From Epiperipatus broadwayi (taxonomy: Eukaryota; Onychophora; Udeonychophora; Euonychophora; Peripatidae): DNA of 64,000 bases. Below the pieces are notes generated by a model. It made no database searches, was not told the origin of the DNA, and was given only the letters and a program-made list of their open reading frames with translations. A program made the position numbers and the translations under genes. Below, in pieces: positions 22,623 through 35,745 of this stretch. Each line of letters starts with the position of its first letter. Position 1 is the stretch's first letter. Where the stretch lies: NCBI GenBank assembly GCA_028023455.1, contig JAQFVV010000022.1:12047100-12111099 (forward strand). Direction: 5' to 3'.

Positions 22623-25220
22623 GAAAATTAGTTTTAATAATAAAATTAGATAAATAGCTATTAATCTTATCCATAATTTCTTTAAATCTTATCCATAATT
22701 TCTTTAATGTAAAATATTAATGCAGGAATTCTCATCTTTACCATCTTTTTTCTTCCTGATATCAATATTATGTAAAACCTTATATATAATTTTATTATAA
22801 TCATTAGAGTATATAATATTTTTAGTCAGTACTATTTCTTGAGTAAGATTATCTTTATCAAACAAACTACATGCTCTCATCAAAAGATTTTAACCACAGA
22901 AAATATATGACCCAGATAAAACTAAGATGATAGTTATAACCAATATTTTAAAAAAATGTTTACTCAGTCATTCACTGAACCATATTTTAATTTTTAAAAT
23001 AAAATGAATAGCAAAATGTCTGACTTTCTTTACAATTAAATATGTTCTGATTGATATTTTTTTTAAATATTTTTCTCTTATAAAAACACAATAGTACTTT
23101 CATTATCAAGAAACTACTAACTCGCAAATTGTTTTGATGTTTTTAAGTTAGCATCAACTTTAAGTATGTTGTAAAACATTTAGCATTATGTTTAGAAAAT
23201 ATTTTACGATACCAAATACTGCACATCAAATTCAGAAAGAATAATAAAATTGTGATTTTAACATAAACTAAAGAACTTTTATTAATAAACATGATTGTAT
23301 ATGTAATTCCCAGATAAAGAAATAGTTATTGATATATTGTAAAATGTATTTACAAATTTATTTTTTAAATATGATCACATACAACCACTCAAATGGAAAA
23401 ACAAGCACTTGATATAGTAAAATGTGATTATATTTACAAATTGTTTTTTGGTTTACCTTTTGTGTGTGTGTGGGGGGGGATGATATTGATACAGCATAAT
23501 TTGTAGTTTCACTATATTTGTTTTTGTGTAGATGATTTTTGAGTTTATAAAATTTCTACAACCTATTTTTATTAATGAAAATTGTGCACACATATATATT
23601 CTTTTTCAGTTTAACGTTAATATTAAAGTTAATATTCATCTGATATATTTCTAGGTTTCAGTGTTTTGACCTTTAGAGATAACAAACGGTTTAAACAAAT
23701 GCCATATTTATCAGAAAATATAAACTCAACGAGTCACTGTGGACAATAATAATATTTGGGTTAGGAAAAAACATATATCATTCTTAGAAATTGCTCCAGA
23801 CATCAATGTTGCTGAACTATCTGGAAGTTATATAATAATGTCTAATTCAAAATTTAGTTTCCATGTTTTTACTATTAAAACAAATTAATAAAATTGATAA
23901 GAAACCTTGCAACATACAGGGAATATTTCTTTATATTTTATGCTTCATATGTAGAATTTGAATAGATGACATGAATATTGTTCCAATCAAATATTTATCT
24001 ATCCACTCTGAAAACTATACATAAAGATGCAAAGGCCATATATATCATGAACAACTTTTAAGAATTGATTAGATAGCTTAAATAATTTTATGTAAGTAAA
24101 AAAAAGATAAAATAGTCTTTAAATAGCCTATTTTTTATCAGCCATTTATGCAAGAATTGATCAAAAAGAGATTTGCCATTTTTGTTTTACTTTAATTTAA
24201 AATAGCTGAATACTCATTCATCTTCCAGTTCCATAAATCTGAATTGTCTATAGATTATTTACCTAAGATAAAATGTTAAGCCTGTTTAAAAGATTTCTTG
24301 TTATATCCAGATGAGATATTAACTCCAAGTCATGGCATATCTAGGACACATGCACTAGCAATGTCAAAATTCTTTCACATTTTAATGTTATGTGAATATA
24401 TTTTGCTTTATGTTTTATTTTCATTGATGCTTGAAATTTAAATTTCTTTGTCCAAAAATGTTTTAAACATTAAAATTATAGAAAACTATATCATGCACTA
24501 TTATCTAATCAGCTTTAGAAGAAATTAATCATTGTTTACAACCACTTATTAACTAACACACTTTATTCTAGAAAATCTGTAAGTTTCCAAATATGTGTGA
24601 CATTGGCAGTAATACACAATAACTACTTTCATGGCCATGCTAATCAATTTGGTACCTGAGCTGACTTAAAAACTGCATTAAAATTATTGAAAAGGCTAAT
24701 ACTTATTTTAAAATGTTTATGTTGAAAAGGTACTGTATCTGTCTGCCATGCCCACGACTTTGGATTTGAATCTGGGCCAAATGATATTTTTAAAAGGCTT
24801 GAGAATTTTTTCAGATAGCTGATGTATACCCAATATAGTTAAAATCTAAAAATAATTAAAAGGGAGAAATAAATAATCTATGAGCAGCAAGCATTTCTCT
24901 AAAATTCTTTATTAGAGTAACACACACATACATTATATATATAATCAGTTAATATATTTTGTTTAGAAATAACAAATAAAGAATGAAAATGCTAACACTA
25001 TTAATTTCCCTATTCTTAAAATAATTATTTAAAAATACATTAAAGTAAATGAAAAATTTGTTAGACAAAAAGTTCTGATTTATGCTAAGAGAGGTTGTTA
25101 TTCTTTCCATTAAAAATGATCTCAATTTTTAAAAAAAAAATATTTAGCCATTTTTCTACTACTAATTTATTAATTTGTTAAGTGCATACTCATTACATAA
25201 GTAATATATATATATATATA
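22623..25220. other. AT-rich noncoding DNA
   Basis: No gene recognised. It contains a GT tract followed by a G run (about 23460-23479). A B-box-like phrase near 24760 is not accompanied by a convincing A-box. Confidence 0.5.
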
Positions 25221-25300
25221 TTAAGGCTATCACCTTAAGACTATGCACCTGAACTTTGATAGTAGGGACCTCTACAAATCTTTAGCACAAGATTAATGAC
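25221..25300 (+). repeat. Half copy of the 6.4 kb palindromic family
   Basis: TTAAGGCTATCACCTTAAGA, then GATAGTAGGGACCTCTACA, matches one arm of the palindrome at 6369-6555. The second arm is missing. It is preceded by a TA tract (25206-25221). Confidence 0.65.
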
Positions 25301-25927
25301 TTTAAAAGATGAGAGCAGCCATTCTTATCTTAAACAAACTTTTTAAATATATAGGTAAATATATATATATTACTACTAACTTAATAAAAGCTAACTTTTA
25401 AATATTATGTCTCTCTTTATTGTCTATTATAATCCTGTGATTAAAACAAATACCTGTTTGACTTCATCCCTGGCTAGATAAACAATTCATATGTAAAAAT
25501 AACCAACACAAAACTCATTATTCAACTCCATTTGTTTTGTTAAAAAAATTAAAATATGTATATGTTAATGTCTCTGCCTAAAAAGGTTGATTTTTAGATG
25601 GCAATAGAGTTCTAAAATCAACAGATAGAAACATCAATCTGTTAGTACTAATTTTGATAATGTTATAAATACTTTTTTGGCATTGAGAACACCACCAAAC
25701 TTTTTAAAAGAATTTTAAAATATATATTTTTTGTTTTCAAACATTGAATATTGTATAACATTTCAGTTATCATCACTATAATATGTAATGGTTCTGTCAT
25801 ATGACCATGTAATACATTTTATATTTTTATCCTTGTAAATTTATGATTATATTTAATAAGTAATAAAATAAAATGTAAATTTTTATTTTGGAAAGCAAAA
25901 AAAATTAGAAAATAAATTATTATTTAT

Positions 25928-26383
25928 AATTAAGTAATTGTAAATAATATTTTTCTAAATCGCATGTTGTTAAAATTGATAATAAATTGAAAGTATGCTA
26001 GCCTTTCACATGCGCAATTATTATCAATTTTAACAACATGCGATTTAGATAAATATTGTTTACATACGTTGCTGCTATGAAAATTGTGGTATAGTAAATC
26101 TGAGATTTCGTGCCATAATATATTATATTAATAACACAATGAATGATAATTGTATTTGTTTATATATTTAAAGCTTTCAGGCTAAGATGCTTAAGACTGG
26201 CTTATATATATAAAAGTTAAGTTTAGAAAAGGTTGGTATCAACCTTTTCTATCAAAATCTCTGTCTCATGTCTGAGCTTGATTATTTATTAGATATCTGT
26301 TTTAAATCTGATTGGCTGTCTCTGTTATAATTGTGCATGTGAAAGGCTAGCATACTTTCAATTTATTATCAATTAAGTAATTG
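25928..26383. mobile_element. Foldback element with a 13-base target duplication
   Basis: AATTAAGTAATTG occurs at 25928-25940 and 26371-26383 and brackets the element. Inside, block A (CTAAATCGCATGTTGTTAAA) is followed by block B (AAAGTATGCTAGCCTTTCAC), then inverse A (near 26015-26050), a spacer of about 280 bases, and inverse B (near 26335-26362). The nested inverted arrangement and long duplication resemble the family-1 hammerhead elements in style. I found no hammerhead core here. Confidence 0.75.
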
Positions 26384-26913
26384 GTAAATATCTCCGATAA
26401 ATTTGAATCTAGTAGGATAAATATTGACATGCTGACTGTAATATAAAAAAATATGAATAAGTCATAGTCTTTATCATTAGTAGGAGTGATACACTCCTAA
26501 AAATTTTATATCTAATATTTATTATTACTTTAGCTTTATATGTGTTTATGATGAAATACAAAATGCTAGTAATCACTAACTTTTATGATAAAATCTTAAT
26601 ATGTAATACTAAAATAAGTTGTGTTCAAGACAATGGTAAACAGTCATGTGTATTATTGACTTAATTATAGTATTATATCAACTTTATTGCTCAATTTGCC
26701 TTCCACCAGAAAACTTAACATACAATGTGTATATCTAATATTAACATTCCAGTTATAATTATATAAATAGCTCTTTGTTTAATGCATTTCATTACAAAAA
26801 ATATTTTAAAAACAGCTTTATTTTACCTAAATATAATTCTTTAGAGGTGAGATTTATTTAGTAAAAAAGTATCTGATATCACGCAGTATTAATCCTTAAA
26901 ATAACATTCTTCT
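26384..26913. other. AT-rich noncoding DNA
   Basis: Nothing recognisable seen. Confidence 0.5.
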
Positions 26914-27157
26914 ATAAATGCAATTTATCCACTCTATTTTGAACACTTTTTAGCAAAAACCTTTTATTGTACATATATGCATACACAATCTTACGTTTTG
27001 ACTGTCCTGCAGTCTTTATTTTTAAAAAATTGAAGTAAAAGTGGTTCTGAAGAAGACTGCAGGACAGTTGAAATGTAAAATTGTGTATTCATATATATAT
27101 ATACAATAAAAGGCTTCTACTAAAACTTGTTTAAAGTACAGTGAATAAATTGCATTT
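26914..27157. repeat. Palindromic element with CTGCAG centre arms
   Basis: The arms run from TCTATAAATGCAATTTATCC through CTTTTATTGTACATATATGC and ACAATCTTACGTTTTGACTG to GTCCTGCAGTC, with the inverse from GAAGACTGCAGGACAGTTGA onward to 27157. The inner blocks recur in the hairpin at 36377-36518. It is a MITE-like or foldback element. Confidence 0.75.
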
Positions 27158-27372
27158 ATATAGTCTGAACAGGCACTAACCTGTATTCAATGCTTCAGAT
27201 TCCCCTATATAAGTGAACATTTAGGTTAAAGACAAGACAGGCCATTCTAGTCTTTATAAAAATCGCTATCTTGTGTCATGGTTTGGAAGATTCCTCTATC
27301 GTCAAAATATGCTTGATTATTGCAAATTTTAAAGCACATTAAATACAGGTTAGAGCCTGTTCAGACTATTTA
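27158..27372. repeat. Short inverted-repeat element
   Basis: TAGTCTGAACAGGCACTAAC plus CTGTATTCAATG (27161-27192) is the inverse of CATTAAATACAGGTTAGAGC plus CTGTTCAGACTA (27337-27368). It abuts the previous palindrome. The interior, about 140 bases, is noncoding. Confidence 0.75.
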
Positions 27373-29588
27373 CATAAGCTTTCTATGTGCTATATAAAAT
27401 AATTACTACTTCTCAATAAGATATTATAACAAAATAAAGGAAGTGGTGAATTTAGAAATGTTTTTTTATTGATAAATGCTTGAAAAGTCCAAGAATCAAA
27501 AATTGATATACCTTTTGTATTACTCTATTTTAGGATAATTTAAATACATAAGGATAATTGATGAATTGTTGAATGTAATACTAACCAGATGTCAAACATC
27601 TGCTCATTAGCATTGGATTTCAAATATAAATCTAATAATGACCTTTGCTTATATTTAGAAGCCAATCTGAGGATCTTGTTGTCCAATGATTACTCATTTT
27701 TGCACAGTTTACTTTAGAATGGGCATGTAAAGTGAATTATCAGATATCAGTGCTAATTTAAAAAACCATTTTAGAGAAATCATGAGATGTGTGTAAATCT
27801 TTAATATTTTGGTTGGGATGTCAGCTCCATAAAACAGAATGTAACTACTTAAGCTTTTAATAGGATTAAATAAATTTTAGTGTTAATTATTTATTACATA
27901 TTTCATTAAATATTATAATCATACTTATATATTGAAAAATATTCTATTAGTCATGCATTTTCTTTTATTTATTTATTTTTTACAAAAATTCCTACATGTT
28001 GCAATTTTTTAATATATAATTGTATACAATGTATATATAGTAAATTCTGTACTTAAATGGATATTGCACTAGAATGCTGTCAATAGTTACTTTTTATTGC
28101 TTGTGAGTCCCTTAATTCAATTTATTTTAATATCCTGTTATTTAGAACTACACCATAAACTCTTACGAATTTTTCTTAATTAAACAGATATGTTAGATAT
28201 TATATTGTTTTAGATACGATTTTGATAAATAATTTTATCAAATATACAATAACAAATAAAGATATGTTTTTTTCAATATAGGATAGTGGTACAAGTTGAT
28301 GCTTATGAAACATGCATGAACACTAGCAGGCACAACCAGGTCAAAATCTGGAATCAGACTCACAAATGATAGCCTCATTCCCATCTTTAGATCATTGGTC
28401 ATAATTTATTTTTCTCTAGAAATCAAACATGTCCCAATAAATCAGTCATTTAGGTATGTGAACACCCACTTCAATTTTTTTATTATTCCCTTTAACATAT
28501 TGAAAAGATAATAGATGGATAACATTTAATAGGTATAATATTTAGTCAAATTAATTAAACAAAAAAAAAATACATATATACATGTAAGAATTAGCTTTAC
28601 ATTAAGTTTATTAATTCTACGCTTTAAGAAAATATAATGAAACGATTCAATCATTACCTAAATCCATCCACAAACAATTCTCTTTCCCTGCAGTTAAGGT
28701 CAATTACAATCAGTTATTACTAAACATAGATTCTTGCTCTAAATAACATTATTATATATATAGTTAGTGAAATACAATAACATTTCCAAGAAGTATATAT
28801 GAACTGCTAGTTTAAGCTATGGATCAGTAATTTGCCATGGAAATGGAATTGATCGATTTGGGCAAGGCAACATCAGAAAAAAATAACAAATAAGCAAACT
28901 GATTTAACCTAGACATAGATATTAATTTAATTCAAATTTGTAAATAAGGAAATCCTTTTTAGACCAAAAAAAAACCTGGGTGCACATAACAAGATGGTAT
29001 CTGTTAAGGATACAAATCCCTCTCTTCTAACACTCCGTAAAAGACACTTAATTCACTTTATACGAATATTCTAACACATAATCAGTCCTACTGGATAGAT
29101 CAAATCACCTTTCATTAAATTATCTAGTGACTAAATAGTAATAATAAATATACGTAAACAATACAATAGATTTATAAAGTACATGTTAATTGACACAATT
29201 TATATAATGATTCATCTCTTTTCTTTCATTAACACTTCTGTTTGTAATATCATAATTTAAACACAATTTCCTAAAAATGTTATTACAATGACTTCAATTA
29301 TGCCATAATAGTATAGTTCATATTTACCCAGTCTACAATTTAGGCATAGTCCTTCGGATGAAGTACAAACCATGAGATGTGTTTTGGTTGTCCTGAGATC
29401 AGATAGATAATTGGCCGTTTTGCAGATGATTCACGTGGAATGGGTTTGCTGCTGACTGCATATCGATTATTACTTGTGATAATTCATTTTCACAAATTCA
29501 TACCAAAACTAGAATTACATCCTTGACTAGCAGACTATGGTATACTTCCTATCCGTATTGGATATATTTTCTGCGTACAGATGTAAAG
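27373..29588. other. AT-rich noncoding DNA
   Basis: No gene recognised. The left part of the hAT element to the right should lie here, but I could not find its other terminal repeat. Confidence 0.5.
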
Positions 29589-30403
29589 TCAGCTGTGGGT
29601 AAGAAGTTCCCAGGAGGAATCACAGACATATCTAGCTGAACAACAAGGCATAGCTTTCTTTAAAAAACAAACAACTTTTTCATTTAAAAAAAAAAACCAT
29701 TCTTTTTTATAGTATTTAGAGAAATTCCACTTCCTCCTGCCAACATGATCTGCATGTAGTTTTTCAAGATGTTTTAACTTATTAGGTTTCATTCTTTCTG
29801 CAACTAAAATATTCATATAGATCAAATACATTGATCTTTCTTGTCCATTAATAACAATACTTGTAAATCCCAATGTTAAGTATAATAGATAATATTTTCA
29901 AAGATTTAACATTACTATTTTTCATAAATGTATTTGCATTGGTTAAACAACTTTTTCTTAATTTCATCTTCATCTGCTTTTCATTTCAATCCAATTATAT
30001 ATTTATCCATCTAAAAAGAGTATTATTTTAAAACAATTAAAAAATATTATTCCAATTTTCGAACCTACTTCAGCAATTATTAAGAATACCACATAAGATA
30101 AAAAAAAAACCCCACTATGTATAAACCACTAATTATGTCAGTTGTATCAAAATATACATTATGCAACACTTATCTCGCTTGTCTTGTTACCAGAACTGAG
30201 AGCTACTGAAGGCTTGCACTTTGTCAGAACATTTTCTTAGAAAATGATTGGTTGTGCCATTAGTAAGAATGATCAAAACTTCATTAAGTAGTGATGAATG
30301 ATTTTCTTTACACTGATTTGAATTTGTATGTTTGTTAAAAGAATACCTCCCCCCCCCCTTGCAATCCCCTGAAGGGTTGTGCCCCACAGTTTGGAAAACA
30401 CTG
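29589..30403 (-). mobile_element. hAT element 5' part: terminal repeat plus decayed BED-finger exon
   Basis: Read on the minus strand the element starts at 30403 with CAGTGTTTTCCAAACTGTGG, a classic hAT terminal repeat opening, followed by a C/G-run region. A 94-residue open frame (29873-29589) reads GFTSIVINGQERSMYLIYMN, then MKPNKLKHLEKLHADHVGR. It matches the N-terminal BED-type zinc finger of ZBED5/FAM200-like transposases, which binds the element ends. The two zinc-binding cysteines expected in the ERPQC-x2-C stretch are gone, and one residue is missing before HLE-x-x-H, so the finger is non-functional. Sequence below 29589 drifts out of recognition and the catalytic core is not found. 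The short frame over the terminal repeat (30187-30387) is not a gene. Confidence 0.75.
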
Positions 30404-32535
30404 TTTTATATCATTCAATATTAATCAATTTTTCAAATAATAGACAATAATTTCTCTTGTGATAGTAAAAATATCAAACATTCTAATTAGTAAAATAAAA
30501 ATTAAATTATAAAACTTATAACAAAATGGCAATTAATTTTTTTTATATTTACTAAAATGATTGTATACTACTAATTTTATATTCAATTTTGAATATATCT
30601 TTGCACGCTTATGAGAATTTTAAAATTTTAATAATGAAGTTATTTTATTATTTACCATGGAATTAGGTATATGTAGTAAAATGTCTCAATATTTTTGAGG
30701 CAAGACTGAAAATGGAAAGAAAACATTTTTCCAGATGATAATTGCCGAATAGAGAACTTATTAAGACAAATAGATGAGCCAATTATTAAAAAATTTTGAA
30801 TGACTGCTTCCACCAGAGGTAAATTTGCAACTGCCAGTAATAATTATAGTAGCATTAATTATGCTAAAGGAGAAAGTTTTTTTTTACAATAAACGGTTAA
30901 TTCTAGGGAATAGTTCCTAGATTTCTTTTAATAATAAATCTATATAGACAGAAAATAAAAATGAATACGGCGATTTAGAGTATTGGTGATTCTTAGAAAA
31001 AATTTTGATATAGAATAATTCTTTGTATAGTGTGAATACTAGATTAAATTCATCATTCAAAATTTTGATTAATTGTGCAGTTATTTGAAGTATATATATT
31101 ATCAAAAAAAGCTTGGAAATCCATCAGGCTAACAATCACATCGATTTTTTTTTCTTTATGTTGAACGTGAGAGCAATCTGCATCTGATGACCTGGACAAA
31201 TTAAATGGACGGGGCAAAAGTTTATTGTACAGATTTAGATGAATTCTTTAAAGAATTGTTTCATGTAAATATCTTCTATTGATATCATCTGAATTTAGAG
31301 GTGTAAATATTAAATGTCATGTGCATTTTTATTTAAAAGATTAATTTATTTAAATTACATATTAATATATTTACCAAGATATTTTGTATAAAACTGAGAT
31401 TTCCATATCAAATCTAAATAACATTGAAATGTGCTAAAGTGGTAGGTAAATTAAGTTTGATTTGACTGTCTATATCGAACAAAATATAAATAGGATTAAC
31501 ATGAGGTTGACTAACCAACTCTGAAATAGTCAAATATTTGCTTGAATTTATTTTTAAAACAAAATAACAAAAACAATTCAATGTTTCAGTTATTAGTGCT
31601 TATAAAATAAATATGTATATACCTGACAACTACATATTTTCATTGGAAGATTTAAGTATATATATACTCTTGTATATCAAATAGTTGGTCATAATACCTA
31701 TTTACGAGAAAATAGTCTGTTTTTATTATTCAATATTAAACAATTTAATCAATTCAAAATAATCTATCATTTATTAACATGAATATAGGAGAATCATTTG
31801 TCTATTAAATGATATCTTGATTACTGTTCATTATGAAAAGCCACACTTGGATGGATATCATGTGAAAATATCATTGCTAAATAGACAATCAAAGCTTTAG
31901 ACATACCATCTATGGACAGTTACAAATCTAGACATTTCTTTCTTTCACAGACGGGATATCAACATTAGGAAAATGTAAACTTATACCATGTTATGATCTA
32001 AGAAGTGAACTAGATGAAATGATGCTCTAACTGGAAACCAGATTAAATCAAAGAATAAAATATGAACCATTAGTTGATGTGGAAAAACTATTAGCAAGTG
32101 ATGATGTATCTATAGGAAGAAAATGACATGTAAAATCTTAATAAAGATAAATTTTGATCATATTGAAATTATTCATTAATAAATAAGGTCTTGAATCAAT
32201 AACTTGTTAAAGATTAGAATCATACCAAATAAAACAAAAGTATTGTTGGTGCTAATAAAATTTGATATGTCCACAAATAAAATGCAAATTTATTAAATTA
32301 TGAAATCTTTTGTAAGATAGTTTAAATAAATGCATTTCCACTGTGGTTCAGATAAGCAATTTCGATAATAATTTTGTCTAAAGATGGAAAGTAAATTCCT
32401 TAACTTATGTATATATTTCCAGTTACTAAGCCCTTTGGCATTAATTTTTACTGCGTTTATCAGTTTTTATCTATACATATATATTACCAAACCATTTTGC
32501 TTTCTATTTATTTATTTTGTTTACCATAAGAGATT
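30404..32535. other. AT-rich noncoding DNA
   Basis: No gene or repeat boundary recognised. Confidence 0.5.
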
Positions 32536-32650
32536 TTTATTATTATTATTTATTTATTTTTAATGTGTCAAAGTGTCAGCCAGAAAGTGAACCCCTGAAC
32601 AACTGCTTGTAAGGCAGCTGTGCTAACCACTCACCTACGAACGCTTGGAT
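32536..32650 (-). mobile_element. tRNA-derived SINE (SINE type 1)
   Basis: The minus strand reads AAGCGTTCGTAGGTGAGTGG, then TTAGCACAGCTGCC, GGGGTTCACTTTCTGGCTGA, then GACACATTAAAAATAAATAA. It matches the SINE at 8310-8400 throughout. The tail is an AATA/ATA repeat. A clean target duplication was not established. Confidence 0.8.
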
Positions 32651-34751
32651 ATTTTCATCATCAAAAAGATTTTATTTGGGATTTAAGACTTTGGATCATT
32701 GAAATAGTTTTTTAATACTGAAAGTAGTTATGATTAAATTCAACTTTTCTTCACATTCGATTAAATTAGATGCTAAAGATATGTTTTTTCATATTACAGA
32801 AAGATATTTCTGTTAATAGAAATGATAAATTTCAAGAAAAAATGAAGAAATTCTGATTCTTGAAAAAATTATCCATTGGTTCAACATATTTACAGAAAGC
32901 TGATAGTTTCACTCTCAATTTTTATTATACGCACCATTCAATGATTTGGGATTATAAAAAATGTTTTAAATAAATGTGAAAAAACTTTTCCAAAATTTAC
33001 ATGTCAAAAATTTATTAGCAGAGAAAATGGCAGAATATGCAATGGTCTATTGCCTATTTTTGACATGTAATTGCATAAAAATTTGTCATGAGGAACATTA
33101 TTTAAGATTTTGATTAGCTTGATTTTAAAATTCAAATTATTGACATAAAATGGTCTTTTTTTTTTTCCTTATTTACAGAGCTCAGCTTTATTATAATCTT
33201 GTAAATTACTGTAAAAACGCTTTAGATAAGAATGAAGAGATAAAATCAATAGGATTAATTTTAGCTCTAGTTTCAAATATTTAGTGCAAGACAATTTTTC
33301 AAAAATGTGTAGCAGAATGAATAATAGAAAAGATAAATGTATCTGGCATTCTAGTATTAAGAAAAATATTCTCTTAAGTATGAATTTGACCAGTGTACTT
33401 AACTTTGATCTTTCCTTTATAAGAAAAAAAAAGTATGGTTTCTTTTTTCAAGAGATTGATTTTGCAAACCAATATCTAGACAATTGCGTTTGAATAGTTG
33501 TTAAAACCATTTTTGTTAAAAAAAAAACCCCAAACTTTCAAATATAAAACTTTTTGTTCTTAATTTACTACCACTAAAATTGATTGGATGTCACTCAATC
33601 AATTCAAATATAACTTGAAATGTTTTGATGTATTAAGTAGATCTTAGTAAATTTCTATTCACTTAGAATTGTTGGTTTAACATAGACATTATATATATTT
33701 ATGTATATAAAATATTTGCAAATATTGTTTTGTATTAAATGATGAATAAATTATCAGTTTTCTTGTTAGTAATTTTTTTAAAAAGTTTTTCCTTATATAA
33801 ATTATGGTTGCTAAGAATCAATTGGCAAATCACATATTTTTAAGCATTACAATAATTAATGTTAGGAACTAAAACACTCACTTTCATGAATATCAAAAGT
33901 AAATCAGCTTTTAACTTTTCAACAGTTCTTCAAAGACAATGCATAAAAAAGGCATTACTCACAAGGCTGTGCAGGCATTAGGAATTTGAATAGTTTTCCA
34001 TCTTTGCTTTTTCTATAAGAATAGCAAGATATCCATTAAATGACTATTACTGAATAGTTATTTGCTTATTTCAAACTTAACTGGAACCTAATAAAAATCT
34101 TAGTTTATTTGATCCAGATTTAAATAACTTGTTGTGGGCATGCAAGAGGAATGTGCTACTATATCATAAAAACTAGTCTTCCTAAACAATTTTTTTATTT
34201 ACTATTTGTTTGATTATGTAAAACTTGATTATGTGAATAAATCCATAAAAGTGCTTCACAGAAAGGGCTATCCTTAGCTTAATTCAAATTTAAAATATAA
34301 CAAACATTGTACCAGCATAGAATTGAATTATAATTATTTAATTACAGTCTAATATACTCCTAAATATTCTAAATTATATTTAAGCAACATTGGCCATAAA
34401 AATGTAATCTTTTTATCTACATAAATTCAAATATATGTGTGTATACATTATAAATATTTCTAGAAATCACATTTTATACTTTGAACATAAGAGAATGAAA
34501 TACTTTTTTCCATTTTATCATTTTAAGCCTCTATGTTGAGTAAATGAACACTTAATTTTTCTAATTTCCTTTCACAAAATACTTCAGCCACTGAATTAAC
34601 TTCAATGTAAAAAAAAAAAAATATTAAGTAATTTTAACACTTTCTTATTCTCTCAGATTATATACTTTTAATAAACTTCTATTAGGTTTTAATTTAATAC
34701 CTAAATAATTTAAATTACTGTGATATCAACAAGATCAGAAAAAAAAAATCT
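32651..34751. other. AT-rich noncoding DNA
   Basis: No gene recognised. The frame at 33284-33493 has no recognisable domain. Confidence 0.5.
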
Positions 34752-35045
34752 TTGTTACCAAGTGGTTACACCAAACATATTCGTCATATTATAAAATATA
34801 TTTTTATAGATATAATAAACACCTCCACACTTCCCCAATTCTTTTCAAATTCATATAATAAAAGACAAATGACCCCCAATATGCATTTCGTGCGGAACCA
34901 GCACTCATCAGTTGGCCCAGATCACAATCTCTCATATACATCTTTATTATATGCAAAGTATTTATCTAGAATAAACTGCTACATTTTCATTTACCATTGT
35001 CAAACTTCCTCCACTCACAACTTTGACGCCATCCGTTTCAGATAA
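34752..35045 (-). repeat. Family-2 hammerhead repeat, copy 2
   Basis: The minus-strand sequence upstream of the ribozyme (GGATGGCGTCAAAGTTGTGA onward) aligns with 16719-16837 in block order and spacing, which identifies the two as one family. Sequence after the ribozyme differs between the copies. The 97-residue open frame on the plus strand here is antisense to the repeat and is not called a gene. Confidence 0.7.
34870..34924 (-). ncRNA. Type I hammerhead ribozyme, fully canonical (family 2, copy 2)
   Basis: On the minus strand: TGATC (34924-34920) pairs GGTCA (34874-34870) with one G.U, internal loop TGGG/G, CCAA (34915-34912) pairs TTGG (34879-34876). CTGATGA is 34911-34905. Stem II is GTGC/GCAC with loop TGGTTCC and the standard G10.1-C11.1 pair. 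GAAA is 34889-34886. Helix III is the palindrome ATGCAT (34886-34881). The cut is predicted after A34880 (AUA). Compared with copy 1, stem I changes as paired substitutions (TGATC/GGTCA against TAATC/GATTA), and helix III stays palindromic while its sequence changes. Confidence 0.9.
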
Positions 35046-35635
35046 ATACACTAGTGATTATTACTAATCATTTTCGAAACTAGAGATTATCTCTATCACA
35101 GGTATAAACTTTAAACCTCAGTTAAAGATTAATATATCTGATATATTTTTTACTTAAATGTTTATTATAACATAAAAACACAAGGAAGTGAACTATGTTC
35201 CGATCATTATCACTTAAAATTCTTTTTTAATATTCTTAAAAGATAGACTGATAATATGGAAAAATATCTGAACATTATTTTAAAATATACTTCATATTAT
35301 TAAACCATATACAGTATAGTACAAATGAAAAAAAAAAGTTTTTGAAAATAAATAAAAAAAAACAACTGGATTTAAAATTTTTTTTTATTGTTTTTGACAA
35401 TATAATATGCCTTATTAAAATATGGATGAAATTTACAGTAAAATAAATAAATATATATACACAAAAAATAATCAATATATAGATACAGAAAATATTTTCT
35501 AAATATTCACAAATAAATTGACATATATATATATATATATTTCACAAATAAAGTCAGTGGACTTAAATAAAATCTTATGACGTCAAAGAGCCACTAATAG
35601 TTGCACAAATGTTTTAATTTCATTTACTAATTATA
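35046..35635. other. AT-rich noncoding DNA
   Basis: A TA microsatellite lies at about 35523-35540. Nothing else recognised. Confidence 0.5.
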
Positions 35636-35745
35636 AGTAATATTTACTGAGGCTATAACCTGATAATATGCGTATAAAATGCGATAGTAGGGACCTCTAC
35701 AGGTGTTTTAACCACAAGCTTATGCTATGGAAGAAAAAAAATTCA
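35636..35745 (+). repeat. Half copy of the 6.4 kb palindromic family
   Basis: GAGGCTATAACCTGATAATA, then ATGCGATAGTAGGGACC, TCTACAGGTGTTTTAACCAC and AAGCTTATGCTATGGAAGAA follow one arm and centre of the palindrome at 6369-6555. The second arm is absent. Confidence 0.7.

Noticed and set aside
24720-24800. SINE suggested by a B-box-like GGATTTGAATCTG
   Set aside because: No convincing A-box, tail or duplication was found. A similar weak phrase near 15040 was rejected for the same reason.
34752-35045. 97-residue open frame as a gene
   Set aside because: It is antisense to the family-2 repeat and runs through the ribozyme. The similar frame at 16681-16872 is similar only because both are the same repeat.
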